In this document: piece by piece, positions 1 through 8,398 of the stretch
Position numbering within the stretch: the first letter of the stretch is position 1
Layout of the letters: the number at the start of each line of letters is the position of its first letter
Translations under genes and position numbers: made by a program
Notes under the pieces: model-generated
The model's input: the letters and a program-made list of their open reading frames with translations, nothing else
Databases searched by the model: none
What the model was told of the DNA's origin: nothing
Assembly (NCBI RefSeq): GCF_009937995.1
Contig: NZ_AP021881.1
Span: forward strand, 1,054,001 to 1,118,000
Length of the DNA stretch: 64,000 bases
Source of the DNA: Sulfuriferula nivalis
GTDB lineage: Bacteria; Pseudomonadota; Gammaproteobacteria; Burkholderiales; Sulfuriferulaceae
Reading direction: 5' to 3'

Positions 1-368
1 CCACTCTTCTCCATCAGTTTCAGGAACATCAGACTGTGCCCCGATTCTTCACGGATTTCGTGTAGATAATAAGCAAGTTCTTGTGTTGACTGTGTATGTC
101 TGAGGTTTTTTGATAAACGCTCTATGAATATGGCTTCCAGCCAAATGCCAGCCTGGATAAAACCAGTAAATTCGTACTGTGATAAGCGAACTTTTAGGGC
201 GTTAGATAATTCGTCATATTCTGGTAAACCAAACAACGAAACCGCCTCATCAGGTAACCAGGGACGATTAGCATCCAGACTCTGCCAATCCAGGCGAGTC
301 AATGGATCAGAATAATGAGCACTATTGGTTGATAGTTGTTCTAGCAGCGATAATTCAGCATGCGCCAT
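1..368 (-). CDS. AurF-like diiron oxygenase, N-terminal part
   Basis: Reading leftwards from an ATG at 366-368, an open frame runs off the left window edge after about 122 codons (MAHAELSLLEQL...). The visible part contains LEAIFIERL followed by a YYLHEIREESGHS segment, the E...E-x-x-H pattern of ferritin-like diiron enzymes. Overall it resembles the AurF / p-aminobenzoate N-oxygenase family. The C-terminal metal ligands are outside the window, so substrate and completeness cannot be judged. It is transcribed away from the tRNA-Ser gene and lies outside the mobile element. The family call is moderate; a tRNA hydroxylase-like ferritin is an alternative. Confidence 0.6.
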   Translation of the reverse strand, partial: MAHAELSLLEQLSTNSAHYSDPLTRLDWQSLDANRPWLPDEAVSLFGLPEYDELSNALKVRLSQYEFTGFIQAGIWLEAIFIERLSKNLRHTQSTQELAYYLHEIREESGHSLMFLKLMEKS

Positions 369-530
369 GAGCAGTCATCGTGAATGATTATTAGGAATAG
401 CTAATCATACCAATTTTTGGCTTGATTAGACAGTCGGCTAGGGTGCGAATTGATTAAATCTTGCTCAAAATAAGTGAATACGGTATCCTTGCGCACTTTC
501 TTGACTAGTGCAATGCTGGTTAAGAATTAC

Positions 531-620
531 GGAGAGGTGGATGAGTGGTTTAAGTCGCACGCCTGGAAAGCGTGTTTGGGGTCATTCCCAACGGGGGTTC
601 GAATCCCCCTCTCTCCGCCA
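531..620 (+). tRNA. tRNA-Ser (GGA anticodon)
   Basis: A 90-nt cloverleaf with an encoded CCA end: 5' acceptor GGAGAGG pairs with TCTCTCC (one G-T wobble), the anticodon loop contains CTGGAAA giving anticodon GGA, there is a long class II variable arm, and the T arm is GGGGGTTCGAATCCCCC. This gene is the integration target of the adjacent mobile element: the anticodon-arm segment recurs at 21596-21618 together with an alternative 3' half (to 21659). The 3' half of the functional gene may therefore be element-borne or ancestral; both versions fold. Confidence 0.96.
558..580. repeat. attL core inside tRNA-Ser
   Basis: The core runs through the anticodon arm: CACGC followed by CTGGAAAGCGTGTTTGGG. 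It matches 21596-21618 at 22 of 23 positions. The two sequences diverge immediately 3' of this block, which places the crossover within the anticodon stem-loop rather than at the 3' end of the tRNA gene. Confidence 0.85.
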
Positions 621-708
621 AAAGTAATTATAAATCATCACGTTGCAAGCAATTCAGAGCATTCATAAAATCTTGTCAAGCAGCCAAAAACACCGCTTTT
701 GTCTACGC

Positions 709-734
709 AGTGTCCCCGTTTTGTCCCCGAAAAT
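709..734. repeat. Left copy of integrase arm-type repeat
   Basis: A 26-bp block AGTGTCCCCGTTTTGTCCCC + GAAAAT is identical to 21507-21532 next to the integrase start. Further TGTCCCC/TGTCCCT units follow at about 766-782. Direct repeats just inside each end of a tyrosine-recombinase element are typical of arm-type integrase binding sites; that function is inferred. The 621-997 interval otherwise shows no convincing gene. Confidence 0.6.
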
Positions 735-997
735 AATTTAATATCATTCTGCATAATCGCGCAATTGTCCCCGAAGTGTCCCTGGAATAAGTATAGAAAA
801 TAATTGAGATATTGAAGCTGCTTGAACATGTTTGTTTGCAGGGGTTGCGACACCCAATAATAAATGGTTATTACAACACATTGATTTAATTGAAAATAAT
901 TGTAAATTATGTTGATTAATTATTGATGGTGATTTATAATTATCAAATGGGACTTAATTTGATCAACAAAGGAAAGAAAGACACGCGGGGCGACATT

Positions 998-1360
998 ATG
1001 CCGATCCTCCTGCTCGTCCTGACTTTCAGCGCGGTTTTGCTGATTCATTTTTTACCTATCTTTGGTTCGATTTTTCTTGCGTATTGTTCGGCTCTTTGGT
1101 GTTTCGCGCTGAGAGAAAACAACATTCAATTAGACGATGGTGTGCCCGCCGCCAAGGTAGCTAAAATTGAGAAAAGTCACGAGTTTGAAGAAAATAGACT
1201 TGCGGCTCAGGCTAATTTCAGCAAGGCGATCAGCAAAGATAGTGCTGATTATGTTTCTCATTTCGCTTCACGCCTCGTTCCACCCCCAGCACCAACCCGC
1301 CACACTGTCCAAATCACCCTGACCCCACGCTTGGTGCAATCTCCTAATTTTTCTGCTTAA
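998..1360 (+). CDS. Hypothetical small membrane protein
   Basis: From the ATG at 998 the product is about 120 aa beginning MPILLLVLTFSAVLLIHFLP, with two closely spaced hydrophobic segments (about residues 3-20 and 22-40), then a polar, charged tail ending in a proline-rich stretch. An in-frame start at 923 would add 25 aa that look non-coding in composition. It is the first gene inside the left end of the element. I do not recognise a family. A regulatory or transfer-related membrane role is possible but unsupported. Confidence 0.45.
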   Translation: MPILLLVLTFSAVLLIHFLPIFGSIFLAYCSALWCFALRENNIQLDDGVPAAKVAKIEKSHEFEENRLAAQANFSKAISKDSADYVSHFASRLVPPPAPTRHTVQITLTPRLVQSPNFSA

Positions 1361-1421
1361 AATTCAATAACTTATACCGCTTTGCGGCTTGGATTTGTAG
1401 CAAAAAATTAGGAGTAGGTGC

Positions 1422-1745
1422 ATGTTCATCGAAAATTTTATCAAAAATAATTTTGCGGGCTTATTGACTGTCCCACTATCGAAAGCTTGCGCAGTATTTG
1501 AGTTCAATACAAAAACGGCTAGAAACCAAATATCGGCTGGCACTTTCCCTCTTCCAACTCTCGTCCAATGTGGGCGGAGAGTAGTAAAAGTTGAAGAAAT
1601 AATCAATTATTACAACAGCTTGCGGTCAGATAAAGAGCCAGCTTCCAAAGTCGAAAAAATGAAAATGATGGAGATCGCGCCCGCAAAACGAGCCCGAGGC
1701 CGTGGTCGCCCACCAAAAAATAAAAATGGGGGTGCAACAAAATGA
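1422..1745 (+). CDS. Putative DNA-binding protein with AT-hook tail
   Basis: A 107-aa product. Residues about 15-65 (VPLSKACAVFEFNTKTARNQ...GRRVVKVEEI) look like an AlpA/PrtN-type winged-helix, where a helix-turn-helix is followed by a beta wing and a residue pattern for positioning on DNA. The C-terminus has a GRGRPP AT-hook-like motif in a lysine-rich context. It overlaps the next gene by ATGA (start 1742), so the two are translationally coupled. In mobile elements this type of protein is commonly an excisionase or replication-gene activator; which one cannot be decided here. Confidence 0.55.
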   Translation: MFIENFIKNNFAGLLTVPLSKACAVFEFNTKTARNQISAGTFPLPTLVQCGRRVVKVEEIINYYNSLRSDKEPASKVEKMKMMEIAPAKRARGRGRPPKNKNGGATK

Positions 1746-2203
1746 ACACCTCCACTTCAAAAATTTTAGCTGCCCTTCCAAAAATCTGCGGCGATTTTTA
1801 CGCTAAAAACACGCCATTTATCCATCAAATTATAAGACTAAACCTATCATCAAGTGATGATATTTTGTCTGACATCTATGTGCTGTATGCAGAACATAGA
1901 TTAACCCTGCCCGAGCTTTCGAAGATTTATAACGTCCGCAAAATCAACAACGTTTGGCACGCGGTTGACCCGCTAGGTCACGCTCAAAGCCTTGCTGTGC
2001 TTGAATCGCAAGGTTTTGATGTGGTGGATGAAAGAGAAGAATATGTTGAAGAACCACGGCCAGAATTGCCTGTTTGTGTAATTACATCAACCCGCGAATT
2101 CTCGGACAAACTTCATATCACGATGCGACGGGCGCAGCAAATTTACAAGGCCCAAATCCAAGATTTGGCGGCAGGCAACGACCTGTTTGGGATGGGGGTG
2201 TGA
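1742..2203 (+). CDS. Hypothetical protein, coupled to replication-like gene
   Basis: A 153-aa soluble product with no family I recognise. Its start overlaps the stop of the upstream DNA-binding gene (ATGA) and its stop lies one base before the ATG of the replication-like gene at 2205, so the three form an operon. The C-terminal region around FSDKLHITMRRAQQIYKAQI could form a helix-turn-helix. Composition is AT-rich like its neighbours, supporting common acquisition with the element. Confidence 0.5.
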   Translation: MNTSTSKILAALPKICGDFYAKNTPFIHQIIRLNLSSSDDILSDIYVLYAEHRLTLPELSKIYNVRKINNVWHAVDPLGHAQSLAVLESQGFDVVDEREEYVEEPRPELPVCVITSTREFSDKLHITMRRAQQIYKAQIQDLAAGNDLFGMGV

Positions 2204-2204
2204 G

Positions 2205-2969
2205 ATGAATGAGTACGAGATTTTTAAAAAAATCAATGGCTTGCATGTTTCCATCCCCCTAGCTGTGATACAAAAAATAGGGGGAATTGAAGCGGCTGGA
2301 TTTCTACAGCAGTGTGTTTTTTTATCGGCGGTCTGTGAAAAAGCAGATGGCTGGTTTTTTCTTAACCAGGTTGATCCGATTTCGCCGAGTGAAGAAAATG
2401 ATGATGAAAATCAAAAAATTTTTCGGCGGCTCAAAAGCTTTGAAAATTGCCTCGGAATCACGAAGCATTCGCAAAATTGTATCAGAAAAAAATTAAGGGA
2501 CATAGGGCTGCTCGCGGAAAAGCAAATGGGCTTGCCAAAGCGAAATTATTACAAGATTGACCTCAAAAAATACATGGAATGGCTCTCAAGCCCAATAGAT
2601 TCAACAGACGGCTGTTTTCAGACTTCTAGAAGGCTGAAATTGGAGAGCAAGAGGGACGAAAACGAACATAAAGAAGTTAAAAAAATGGACGTCAAGAGAG
2701 CCGAAAACGAACGTGAGACAAATATAAATACAAATACAAATACAAACATAAATACAACTACTACCCACACCCACTCCCCACAGATTATGGATATGGAGAG
2801 TGAGAGTAGTAGTAATTTCTCAAATCAGCTTCAGCCCTACTCAAGCCAAATTATTAAGCTAACTTCTTGTTTACAGACAGATTTAGCCCAGCAGGTAGTG
2901 GATGAACTAGTGGCTGGGATGGCTGACAAAAGCATTAAAAATCCAATGAGCTGGCTGGCAGGGGTAGTT
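2205..2969 (+). pseudogene. Replication-like winged-helix protein, 5' part cut by IS91
   Basis: Starts at ATG 2205 (MNEYEIFKKINGLHVSIPLA); an upstream in-frame start at 2187 overlaps the previous stop. Residues about 80-125 (LKSFENCLGITKHSQNCIRKKLRDIGLL) form a winged-helix like those of plasmid/phage replication or primosome-loading proteins, and the C-terminal NPMSWLAGV resembles the 'NPxxYLxGL' tail of DnaT/replication-associated proteins. The frame is interrupted after GTT (2967-2969) by an IS91-family element; the remaining codons are at 5416-5649. Rejoined, the gene is 332 aa with no stop. Without the tail the element may have lost autonomous replication. The replication role is inferred. 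Confidence 0.6.
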
Positions 2970-3078
2970 GAACGAAGCCGCTATCGCGGAGAAATATTCC
3001 CGAACCATCAAATTACGCAGCATAATTTCGTCTCCCCCAGCAATGGAATTTTGATTACTGTACCACGAGGAGACGACA

Positions 3079-3992
3079 TTGACAGCCCCCACACCCATCC
3101 CCGCGCACTTCGAGCACAATCACCAGCGACTGCTGAATTGCCTCAAGCTCAGAGGCATGCAGCCTAAAACCATCGCCTTGTATTCACACGGCGTACGGCG
3201 CGCAGCGGTGTATTTTAATGACCAGATAGACGCGCTCACCAAGCCACAATTAACCGACTATTTTGTTCGCATCCTGGATACCCATTCATGGAGTACGCTC
3301 AAACATGATCTGTATGGACTGAAGTTCTATTATGCCCATGTACTCAGCCAACCCTGGCCAGGTGCGGATCTGGTTAAACCACCCAAGTCATATAGCCTGC
3401 CCGACATCATTACCGTCGCCCAGGCACAACAAATCTTCATGGCCACCCGCGTATTGAGCTACCGCGTATTCTTCTTCACCCTCTACAGCCTGGGCTTACG
3501 ATTAGGCGAAGGCTTACGCTTGCAGGTAGGGGATATCGATGCGGATCGGATGCGGGTGCAAGTACGCAACGCCAAAGGCAACCGTGATCGATTGGTGCCG
3601 TTATCAGAGAACACCTTGCAGGTATTGCGCCGTTTCTGGCTCACCCATCGCAACCCAAGCTTGCTCTTTCCTAATCGACACGGCGGTCTTGCCAAATCGC
3701 ACTTGGCACGCACCCCGCTGGATCGTGGTGGTATCCAGACCACCTTGGGTCAAGTGACCCGTGACTGTGGCTTAAAAAAAGAATTACACCACACAGCCTG
3801 CGCCACAGCTATGCCACCCACCTGATAGAAGCTGGCATCGATTTACTCGAAATTCAGCAGATACTCGGACACCAGTCCATCCTCACCACCATCCGCTACA
3901 CCCACCTCACCGAACAACGCCATCAGAGCGCACACACTCGCCTTAATCAATTAATGGAGAAATTCCACATTCATTGGGGCAAAGTCAAATGA
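3079..3992 (+). CDS. IS91-associated tyrosine recombinase (needs -1 frameshift)
   Basis: Begins at TTG 3079 behind a GAGGAG ribosome-binding site. The zero frame gives 248 aa with an N-terminal core-binding domain and box I ([10 protein letters not shown], Arg about 141) but stops at 3825 before the rest of the active site. In the -1 frame from 3780 the sequence continues [18 protein letters not shown]...LGHQS...YTHLTE and ends at TGA 3990-3992, supplying HxxR, His and the Tyr nucleophile. Slipping on TT[A-AAA-AAA]G at 3774-3780 would produce a 304-aa full-length recombinase. The -1 frame's stop overlaps the transposase ATG (ATGA at 3989-3992), which suggests that frame is translated. Probably assists processing of the element; role inferred. 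Confidence 0.8.
3774..3780 (+). other. Candidate programmed -1 frameshift site (A AAA AAA)
   Basis: Zero-frame codons are TTA AAA AAA GAA, so the A7 tract is in the X-XXY-YYZ register for tandem -1 slippage. Slippage moves the ribosome exactly into the frame encoding the missing recombinase catalytic residues. I do not see a strong downstream pseudoknot; transcriptional slippage on the A tract is an alternative. The same site occurs at 35557-35563 and 47466-47472. Confidence 0.6.
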
Positions 3993-5104
3993 TCAGACTG
4001 GCGCACATCGTAGCAACCTACGCAGCTAAACTGCTTGCACAACACGGTCATCACCTATTGCCCAGCCAGCAAGCTGCCTTAACCGCCTTTCAAACCTGCC
4101 GTAGCCAGATGAGCCCGAGGATGCAACTTGCCTGTGATGATTGTCAAACACCCAGCTACCTGCCACATTCCTGCGGTCATCGGCATTGCCCGCATTGCCA
4201 GGCGCACGAATCACAGCGCTGGATAGACCAGCAATTACACAAATCCATCCCCGCCAACTACTTCATGCTCACCTTCACCGTGCCCGCCCAGTTGCGCACA
4301 CTGGCCTGGCAACATCAGCGCGTCATGTATGACTTGATCACACGCTGCGCGTGGGAAACAGTCAACACCTTCAGCCAAAACGACAACAAGCTGCGCGGCA
4401 GCGCAGGGGCGGTGACTGTACTGCATACCCATAACCGCCGACTGGACTATCACCCCCATGTGCATCTCGTCATGCCCGCTGTCGCCTTTAACCCCAAACA
4501 GCGACGCATGCGTCATAAACACGGCAACTACCTGTTTAACCACAAAGCCCTGGCCAAAGTATTTCGTGCCAAATTACTGGCAGGCATCAGACAAGCAGGA
4601 CTCACCCTGCCAAACGATTACCCGACCGATTGGGTGGTGGATTGCAAAGCCGTCGGCACTGGACAGCACGCTCTGATCTACCTTGGGCGCTATCTGTATC
4701 GGGGGGTGATACAGGAGAAAGACATCCTCTCCGACCGGCATGGTCAGGTCACCTTCCGTTACCGGAACAGCCAAACCAAACAAATGGAAACCCGTACCTT
4801 GAGTGGTGTAGCCTTCCTGCGACTGATACTGCAACACATTCTGCCCAAAGGCTACCGCCGCGCCCGCAACTTTGGCTACCTGCATCCCAATAGCAAACTA
4901 CTCACCCAGCTACAGCTGACCCACCTATGGCGACGGAACAATCCGCCGCCAGCGCAACCCAGACCAGCGATACGTTGCCAATGTTGCGGTGGGGTGATGA
5001 AGATAGTGCGCACACGTATCAAAGCGATACCGCTAGCCACATCAGCCCCATCTATAAAACGGGAACACAGAGCAGATGACACAGGGTGGGAGACCATGCG
5101 CTAA
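3989..5104 (+). CDS. tnpA: IS91-family HUH (Y2) transposase, copy 1
   Basis: 371 aa from the ATG at 3989, chosen because it overlaps the recombinase stop (ATGA). The N-terminus has a zinc-finger cluster (CDDCQ...[11 protein letters not shown]). HPHVHLV (His157, His159) is the HUH metal site and YLGRYLYR gives the two tyrosines four residues apart (about Tyr231 and Tyr235) used for single-strand nicking and rolling-circle transposition. The C-terminus has another CQCCGG Cys cluster. Length and motif order match IS91/IS801/IS1294 transposases. It is intact and should be active. Confidence 0.95.
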   Translation: MIRLAHIVATYAAKLLAQHGHHLLPSQQAALTAFQTCRSQMSPRMQLACDDCQTPSYLPHSCGHRHCPHCQAHESQRWIDQQLHKSIPANYFMLTFTVPAQLRTLAWQHQRVMYDLITRCAWETVNTFSQNDNKLRGSAGAVTVLHTHNRRLDYHPHVHLVMPAVAFNPKQRRMRHKHGNYLFNHKALAKVFRAKLLAGIRQAGLTLPNDYPTDWVVDCKAVGTGQHALIYLGRYLYRGVIQEKDILSDRHGQVTFRYRNSQTKQMETRTLSGVAFLRLILQHILPKGYRRARNFGYLHPNSKLLTQLQLTHLWRRNNPPPAQPRPAIRCQCCGGVMKIVRTRIKAIPLATSAPSIKREHRADDTGWETMR

Positions 5105-5412
5105 ACCAGCCCACACCGCCCACCTGCCAGACTAGGCAGGTATGGCCGTGCTCGCCCTGAAGAAGGCTGAAATTGGGTTAACATGCCCGAAAAGCCGACT
5201 AAAAACGGTGAGTTGAATAGAATAAGTTGCTGCAATGGCAACGTGAAGGTCGTGAAATGGCGGGTGGGATGCGTAACGCGTCCAGTTATGCCAGCATAGT
5301 CAAAAAGATATTTCCATAAGCGCTCAAGCAACACCCGCCCCAGCCATGCCGGGCTTGTCCAACAAACGGTTCAGATTGTGGCTCGCTTCGCGATCACAAT
5401 CTAACCTTATTC

Positions 5413-5649
5413 GTTAAAAAAGCGAAAAATGGCGAATTTGTGCAGGCTAAATCATTGATAAAAAAGGAAAAAGAGAGACTCGAAAAAGAGCGAAAGCAAA
5501 AAAAAGAAGCAGCAGATTTGCAATTTTTAAGCAAAATAAGCGCAAGTTCTGCGGCAAGTTCTGCGGCGATAGCGATAGATTCGATAGCGCGAAAAAAATT
5601 CATTGAAAATCAGAAAGAAAGTTCTAAATATATGCCCAGATACCGTTAA
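5413..5649 (+). pseudogene. Replication-like protein, 3' part after IS91
   Basis: The codons GTT AAA AAA GCG AAA continue the frame left at 2969 and run through a lysine/glutamate-rich helix (LIKKEKERLEKERKQKKEA) to TAA at 5649. On its own a 69-aa ORF from 5440 is possible but has no sensible start context. Joined to 2205-2969 it gives a 332-aa protein whose tail looks like a coiled coil. Confidence 0.7.
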
Positions 5650-5664
5650 ATAAATGTGGAAGCG

Positions 5665-6411
5665 ATGGAAGCAGGTTGGGTAGGTGGTGAGACAGGGCAG
5701 ATATGTGCCAATTCAACCGCAGGGGTAACCACAACGTCTTGTGACGATCCAGCCCATGTCGCCATAGCAGGGGTGATGTTTGAACGCTGGAAGGGGGGTA
5801 ATATGCCTGCCAATGAGGACTTGATGTACCAGTGGGTGGATTCGCAATCGAGCTTTACTGTGTTTTTCTTTGCGCTGATTTTGGCTGTGGTTACGTTTGG
5901 TGTGGGCTTGGCAATGCTGCCGATGATGACGGCTTTATATGCAGCTATTGCGGTTGGTATAGCTTATGCCGTTATATCAGGGGGCGACCTAACCGCTGCA
6001 CAACAAGGTTTCTTCGGGCAAACGGGCAATGGATGGGTGCAGGCAACCGTAGCCAGTTCACAACAACAGCAAGGCTTAATGACTTCGGTGGTAAATAACA
6101 TGGTGAATCCTGTAACTGGAACTGGCGGGATGACTGGTGAGGACAGCCTGTATCGAGGTAATTGCGGCTTGGGATTCTCGGTAAGCCAGTGCAAGGCGAT
6201 GGGGCAAGACCCTGGCACGACATGGAGACCAGATAGTTACGCTCAATACAACAGCACCTATGCCATGCGCCAGCGCTTGAAATCATGCACTACGCCTACT
6301 GCGCAAGGCGGGATGGGGTATGCGGTGGGAAGCATACAAGCGGAGCAATGCGCCGCGCCAGTGGTTGCGCCTATGCAACCGATAAATAACGCGCCTATGG
6401 GTACTCAGTGA
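5665..6411 (+). CDS. Hypothetical membrane protein
   Basis: About 248 aa from ATG 5665, preceded by GGAAG; a GTG at 5656 is an alternative start. Two adjacent hydrophobic segments (FFFALILAVVTFGVGLAMLP and ALYAAIAVGIAYAVISGG, about residues 68-106) are flanked by Gly/Ser/Thr-rich soluble regions with scattered cysteines. No family recognised. The next ORF overlaps its stop (ATGTGC start at 6411). Located in the element between the replication-like gene and a strong terminator. Confidence 0.55.
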   Translation: MEAGWVGGETGQICANSTAGVTTTSCDDPAHVAIAGVMFERWKGGNMPANEDLMYQWVDSQSSFTVFFFALILAVVTFGVGLAMLPMMTALYAAIAVGIAYAVISGGDLTAAQQGFFGQTGNGWVQATVASSQQQQGLMTSVVNNMVNPVTGTGGMTGEDSLYRGNCGLGFSVSQCKAMGQDPGTTWRPDSYAQYNSTYAMRQRLKSCTTPTAQGGMGYAVGSIQAEQCAAPVVAPMQPINNAPMGTQ

Positions 6412-6590
6412 TGTGCAATTTTAAAGAAGCGCTAGAATTGCTTGGGTATAAAGATTCCCAAGCCGCAAACATTAAATCCAATTTGGTGAGTGCGATATTT
6501 GTGTATGCACAAGCTTCTGAGCAACCAAATTTGGAAAAGGCTTGCCAGTTAGAGTTGCTACATATTCGTGACAAGTCACTTAACAGCTAA
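6411..6590 (+). CDS. Hypothetical 59-aa protein
   Basis: The ATG at 6411 overlaps the TGA of the preceding membrane protein gene, so it is translationally coupled. The product (MCNFKEALELLGYKDSQ...) is soluble and helical, with no recognised family. It ends directly at the strong terminator hairpin at 6592-6621, which supports it being the last gene of the operon. Confidence 0.5.
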   Translation: MCNFKEALELLGYKDSQAANIKSNLVSAIFVYAQASEQPNLEKACQLELLHIRDKSLNS

Positions 6591-6591
6591 A

Positions 6592-6623
6592 AAAAGCCCT
6601 AGATTTCGGTCTAGGGCTTTTGT
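6592..6623. terminator. Bidirectional rho-independent terminator
   Basis: A perfect 12-bp stem AAAAGCCCTAGA / TCTAGGGCTTTT with loop TTTCGG. A-tract on one side and T-tract on the other let it serve both the rightward operon ending at 6590 and the leftward lipoprotein gene ending at 6639. Confidence 0.92.
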
Positions 6624-6638
6624 TTTGTACGGTACTAT

Positions 6639-7262
6639 TTAGTTTGCTGCGGTTTGTGCAGGTGCGATAGAGGTCAAGGCTAGAGTAAATGCTGGATCGT
6701 TGAATAAATCAGCCATAGCCTTTTCTAAGGCTTTTTCTAAATTTTCTTTAGTTGCACCAGTTGTAAATACTGGCGCAAGGTGGTTTGAGCCAGAAAGATT
6801 TTTTGAATAAACAAATCTTTCTTTTGAATAAACTGAAATTGATATGTTCACATCACCATCTGCGCTGGCATAAATCGGGTTGATGTGGTATTCGTTGTAG
6901 AATTTAGTAACATCAGCAGTGATTTTTAATTCGGTATTTTTGGAGATATTGAATCCACGACTTTTCAACTCTTGCTCAAGAGCTTTGTCAACGGTAACTT
7001 CAACTGGCTCACTAGCAGAAATGCCAGCCAATTCCATTCCAAACCCGTTTTTTTTATGGCTAATCGCCTTATCCACCCGACTATCCGTAGTAACCACATT
7101 AACGGTCACATTCTCAGCATGAGCGACGTGCGCCATGCCTGTTTGAGCTTGATAGTTGAGGGATTCGGTTGCAGGCGTCAAAGCACAGCCTGTTAAGCTC
7201 AAGGTGAGCAATGCGGCGGCGAGGATGGCTTTGTTGTTGGTGATGATTTGTTTTGCGTTCAT
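6639..7262 (-). CDS. YajG-like lipoprotein
   Basis: 207 aa with a lipoprotein signal peptide (AALLTLSLTGCAL; lipobox LTGC, Cys about 26). The mature part resembles the YajG/YdgH-type outer-membrane lipoprotein family: beta-rich, with a conserved 'VDKALEQELKSRGF' segment. It faces opposite to the mobilization genes and is terminated by the hairpin at 6592-6621. A lipoprotein inside an IME could alter surface exclusion or mating stability, but that is inference. The lipid anchor call is firm, the family call moderate. Confidence 0.7.
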   Translation of the reverse strand: MNAKQIITNNKAILAAALLTLSLTGCALTPATESLNYQAQTGMAHVAHAENVTVNVVTTDSRVDKAISHKKNGFGMELAGISASEPVEVTVDKALEQELKSRGFNISKNTELKITADVTKFYNEYHINPIYASADGDVNISISVYSKERFVYSKNLSGSNHLAPVFTTGATKENLEKALEKAMADLFNDPAFTLALTSIAPAQTAAN

Positions 7263-7329
7263 TTTGTTTCTCCTAAAGTGTGTTGTGGCGTTTGCCGTGT
7301 TGTCCGTTTGTTATTTTTGTTGGTGCTTA

Positions 7330-7370
7330 AAATTTCGCATGGTTGCCATATCAGGTTGAGCGTGTGCTCA
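7330..7370 (+). promoter_or_regulatory. Element-wide leader motif, copy 1
   Basis: AAATTTCGCAT then TTGCCATATCAGG, followed by hairpin TGAGC-GTGT-GCTCA (7357-7370). It starts 67 bp before the ATG at 7397. It is the most divergent of six copies in its 3' box but keeps the hairpin with a 4-nt loop. Confidence 0.65.
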
Positions 7371-7396
7371 CTCGACTTAAAAAAGGAACTTGCACC

Positions 7397-7636
7397 ATGA
7401 GCGTAAATGTACTTATCAAAAAACGTGACCAGCTAAATCAAAAAATCGCTGATTATCAAAAAATAGAAAAACGTAAAATCACTGTTGCAGATATTGCGCA
7501 TAAAGCAAAAATCCTAAACTTGCCCGACGAGTTTTTGAAAACTGCATTTGAACAGATTGCGTTATCGTATCAAAACGGAGTTAGCACAGAATCGCAAAAC
7601 GCTAATTCTCAATTTCCCCAAGGCGGTCAATCATGA
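7397..7636 (+). CDS. Small mobilization-associated protein (TraD-like small family?)
   Basis: 79 aa from ATG 7397, preceded by AAAAGGAAC. The N-terminal half (LIKKRDQLNQKIADYQKIEKRK) is a basic coiled coil and the second half a short helical domain (LPDEFLKTAFEQIA). Small proteins of this build often accompany relaxase genes (the short 'TraD'-type accessory proteins), but sequence identity with them is not evident. It overlaps the next gene by ATGA at 7633. A leader motif copy lies 67 bp upstream. Confidence 0.5.
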   Translation: MSVNVLIKKRDQLNQKIADYQKIEKRKITVADIAHKAKILNLPDEFLKTAFEQIALSYQNGVSTESQNANSQFPQGGQS

Positions 7637-8010
7637 TTAAAGTTGATCACGTAAATAACTTAAAACTGAATATTAAAATTCTAGCCTGGCTTATTTTTGT
7701 CGGATATTGCGCAGGGGTGTTTATTGGTTTTACTGTCGAAGCCTATAAGCATAATTTCAACTTTGACTTGTTCGCTGCATCGTTGTTTTTTTATTTGCCA
7801 GTGGATGGAAATTTGACATATTGGCTTGCGCAACATTTACCAGATTCAATACATGCCATGTTGCTAAATTTCAATCTTCACTTGTTGGCAGATTATCAAT
7901 TTGAGCACCAGCTCATATTCATCATTTACCCACTCGTTACTATCATCATTTTCACATTTACGTTTTTAACAGCATCAAGAAACAGATTAGCCAGCAACAT
8001 CAAAACCTAA
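7633..8010 (+). CDS. Hypothetical inner-membrane protein
   Basis: 125 aa, translationally coupled to the 79-aa protein (ATGA). Predicted segments: IKILAWLIFVGYCAGVFIGF (about 13-33), a central re-entrant region, and FIIYPLVTIIIFTFTFLTA (about 95-115). The topology is reminiscent of small membrane partners of coupling proteins, which are encoded just downstream, but no homology is recognised. Confidence 0.5.
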   Translation: MIKVDHVNNLKLNIKILAWLIFVGYCAGVFIGFTVEAYKHNFNFDLFAASLFFYLPVDGNLTYWLAQHLPDSIHAMLLNFNLHLLADYQFEHQLIFIIYPLVTIIIFTFTFLTASRNRLASNIKT

Positions 8011-8038
8011 ATCAGGTCGTTCCGTTTCACTACACTTT

Positions 8039-8215
8039 CCCGCCTCCCCAAAAATCACGGGGAAGCGGGCACACATTACGCATGTGTATGCAAACCATTC
8101 AAACCCTCGCCAGCACTGGCTTACAGCCTGTCCGCACCCATACCGTAAATCCGTCCGCGACACCTGCAAAAACAGCATCGTAAGCCAGATTTTATAACAG
8201 TCCGCTGGTGCGGAC
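8039..8215. other. Candidate oriT / structured non-coding region
   Basis: The 8011-8339 interval is non-coding and rich in inverted repeats: CCCGC..CCCC / GGGG..GCGGG (8039-8069), GCCAG-CA-CTGGC (about 8111-8122) and a perfect GTCCGC-TGGT-GCGGAC (8200-8215). It sits directly before the TrwA-like RHH gene, where MOB-F systems such as R388 place oriT. The nic sequence itself cannot be assigned by eye. Confidence 0.4.
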
Positions 8216-8339
8216 AATAAACAATTTATGCGGCGTATATTTCGCCGTTTGTGTGCCGTTTCAACCGCGCCGTACAGAGTGCAAAAACCACCGAAGCCAA
8301 CTTGCGCGTATTGCCGTTTTTGCATTGCAAGCCGTGTGC

Positions 8340-8379
8340 AAATTTCGCATCCCTGCCATATAGGGTAGCGATATTGCTA
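8340..8379 (+). promoter_or_regulatory. Element-wide leader motif, copy 2
   Basis: AAATTTCGCAT-CCC-TGCCATATAGGGT followed by hairpin TAGCG-ATAT-TGCTA (8366-8379, one G-T pair). Starts 59 bp before the ATG at 8399 of the RHH gene. Confidence 0.75.
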
Positions 8380-8398
8380 AAAAATGAGGTATTAAAAA

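Larger units (their letters stand above)
2970..5412 (+). mobile_element. IS91-family element, copy 1
   Basis: 2443 bp from GAACGAAGCC to CTTATTC, the same length as the copies at 34753 and 46662. It contains a tyrosine recombinase and an HUH Y2 transposase in one orientation. The left end has a small CCGC-TATC-GCGG hairpin; the right end has an 8-bp stem AGATTGTG/CACAATCT (5373-5402), 10 bp from the tip, as expected for terIS- and oriIS-like ends of a rolling-circle element. GTT precedes the left end (2967-2969) and follows the right end (5413-5415). Deleting 2446 bp restores the replication-like gene's frame. The non-coding 5105-5372 part contains a CCTGCC/GGCAGG hairpin and no gene. Confidence 0.92.

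Noticed and set aside
638-853. 71-aa ORF near the left end of the element
   Set aside because: It runs across the TGTCCCC integrase arm-type repeats and has no ribosome-binding site or recognisable protein features.
3781-3840. Stimulatory stem-loop for the A7 frameshift site
   Set aside because: The only clear stem (ATGCCA/TGGCAT, starting at 3811) begins 30 nt after the slippery site, too far for a standard stimulator; none is claimed.
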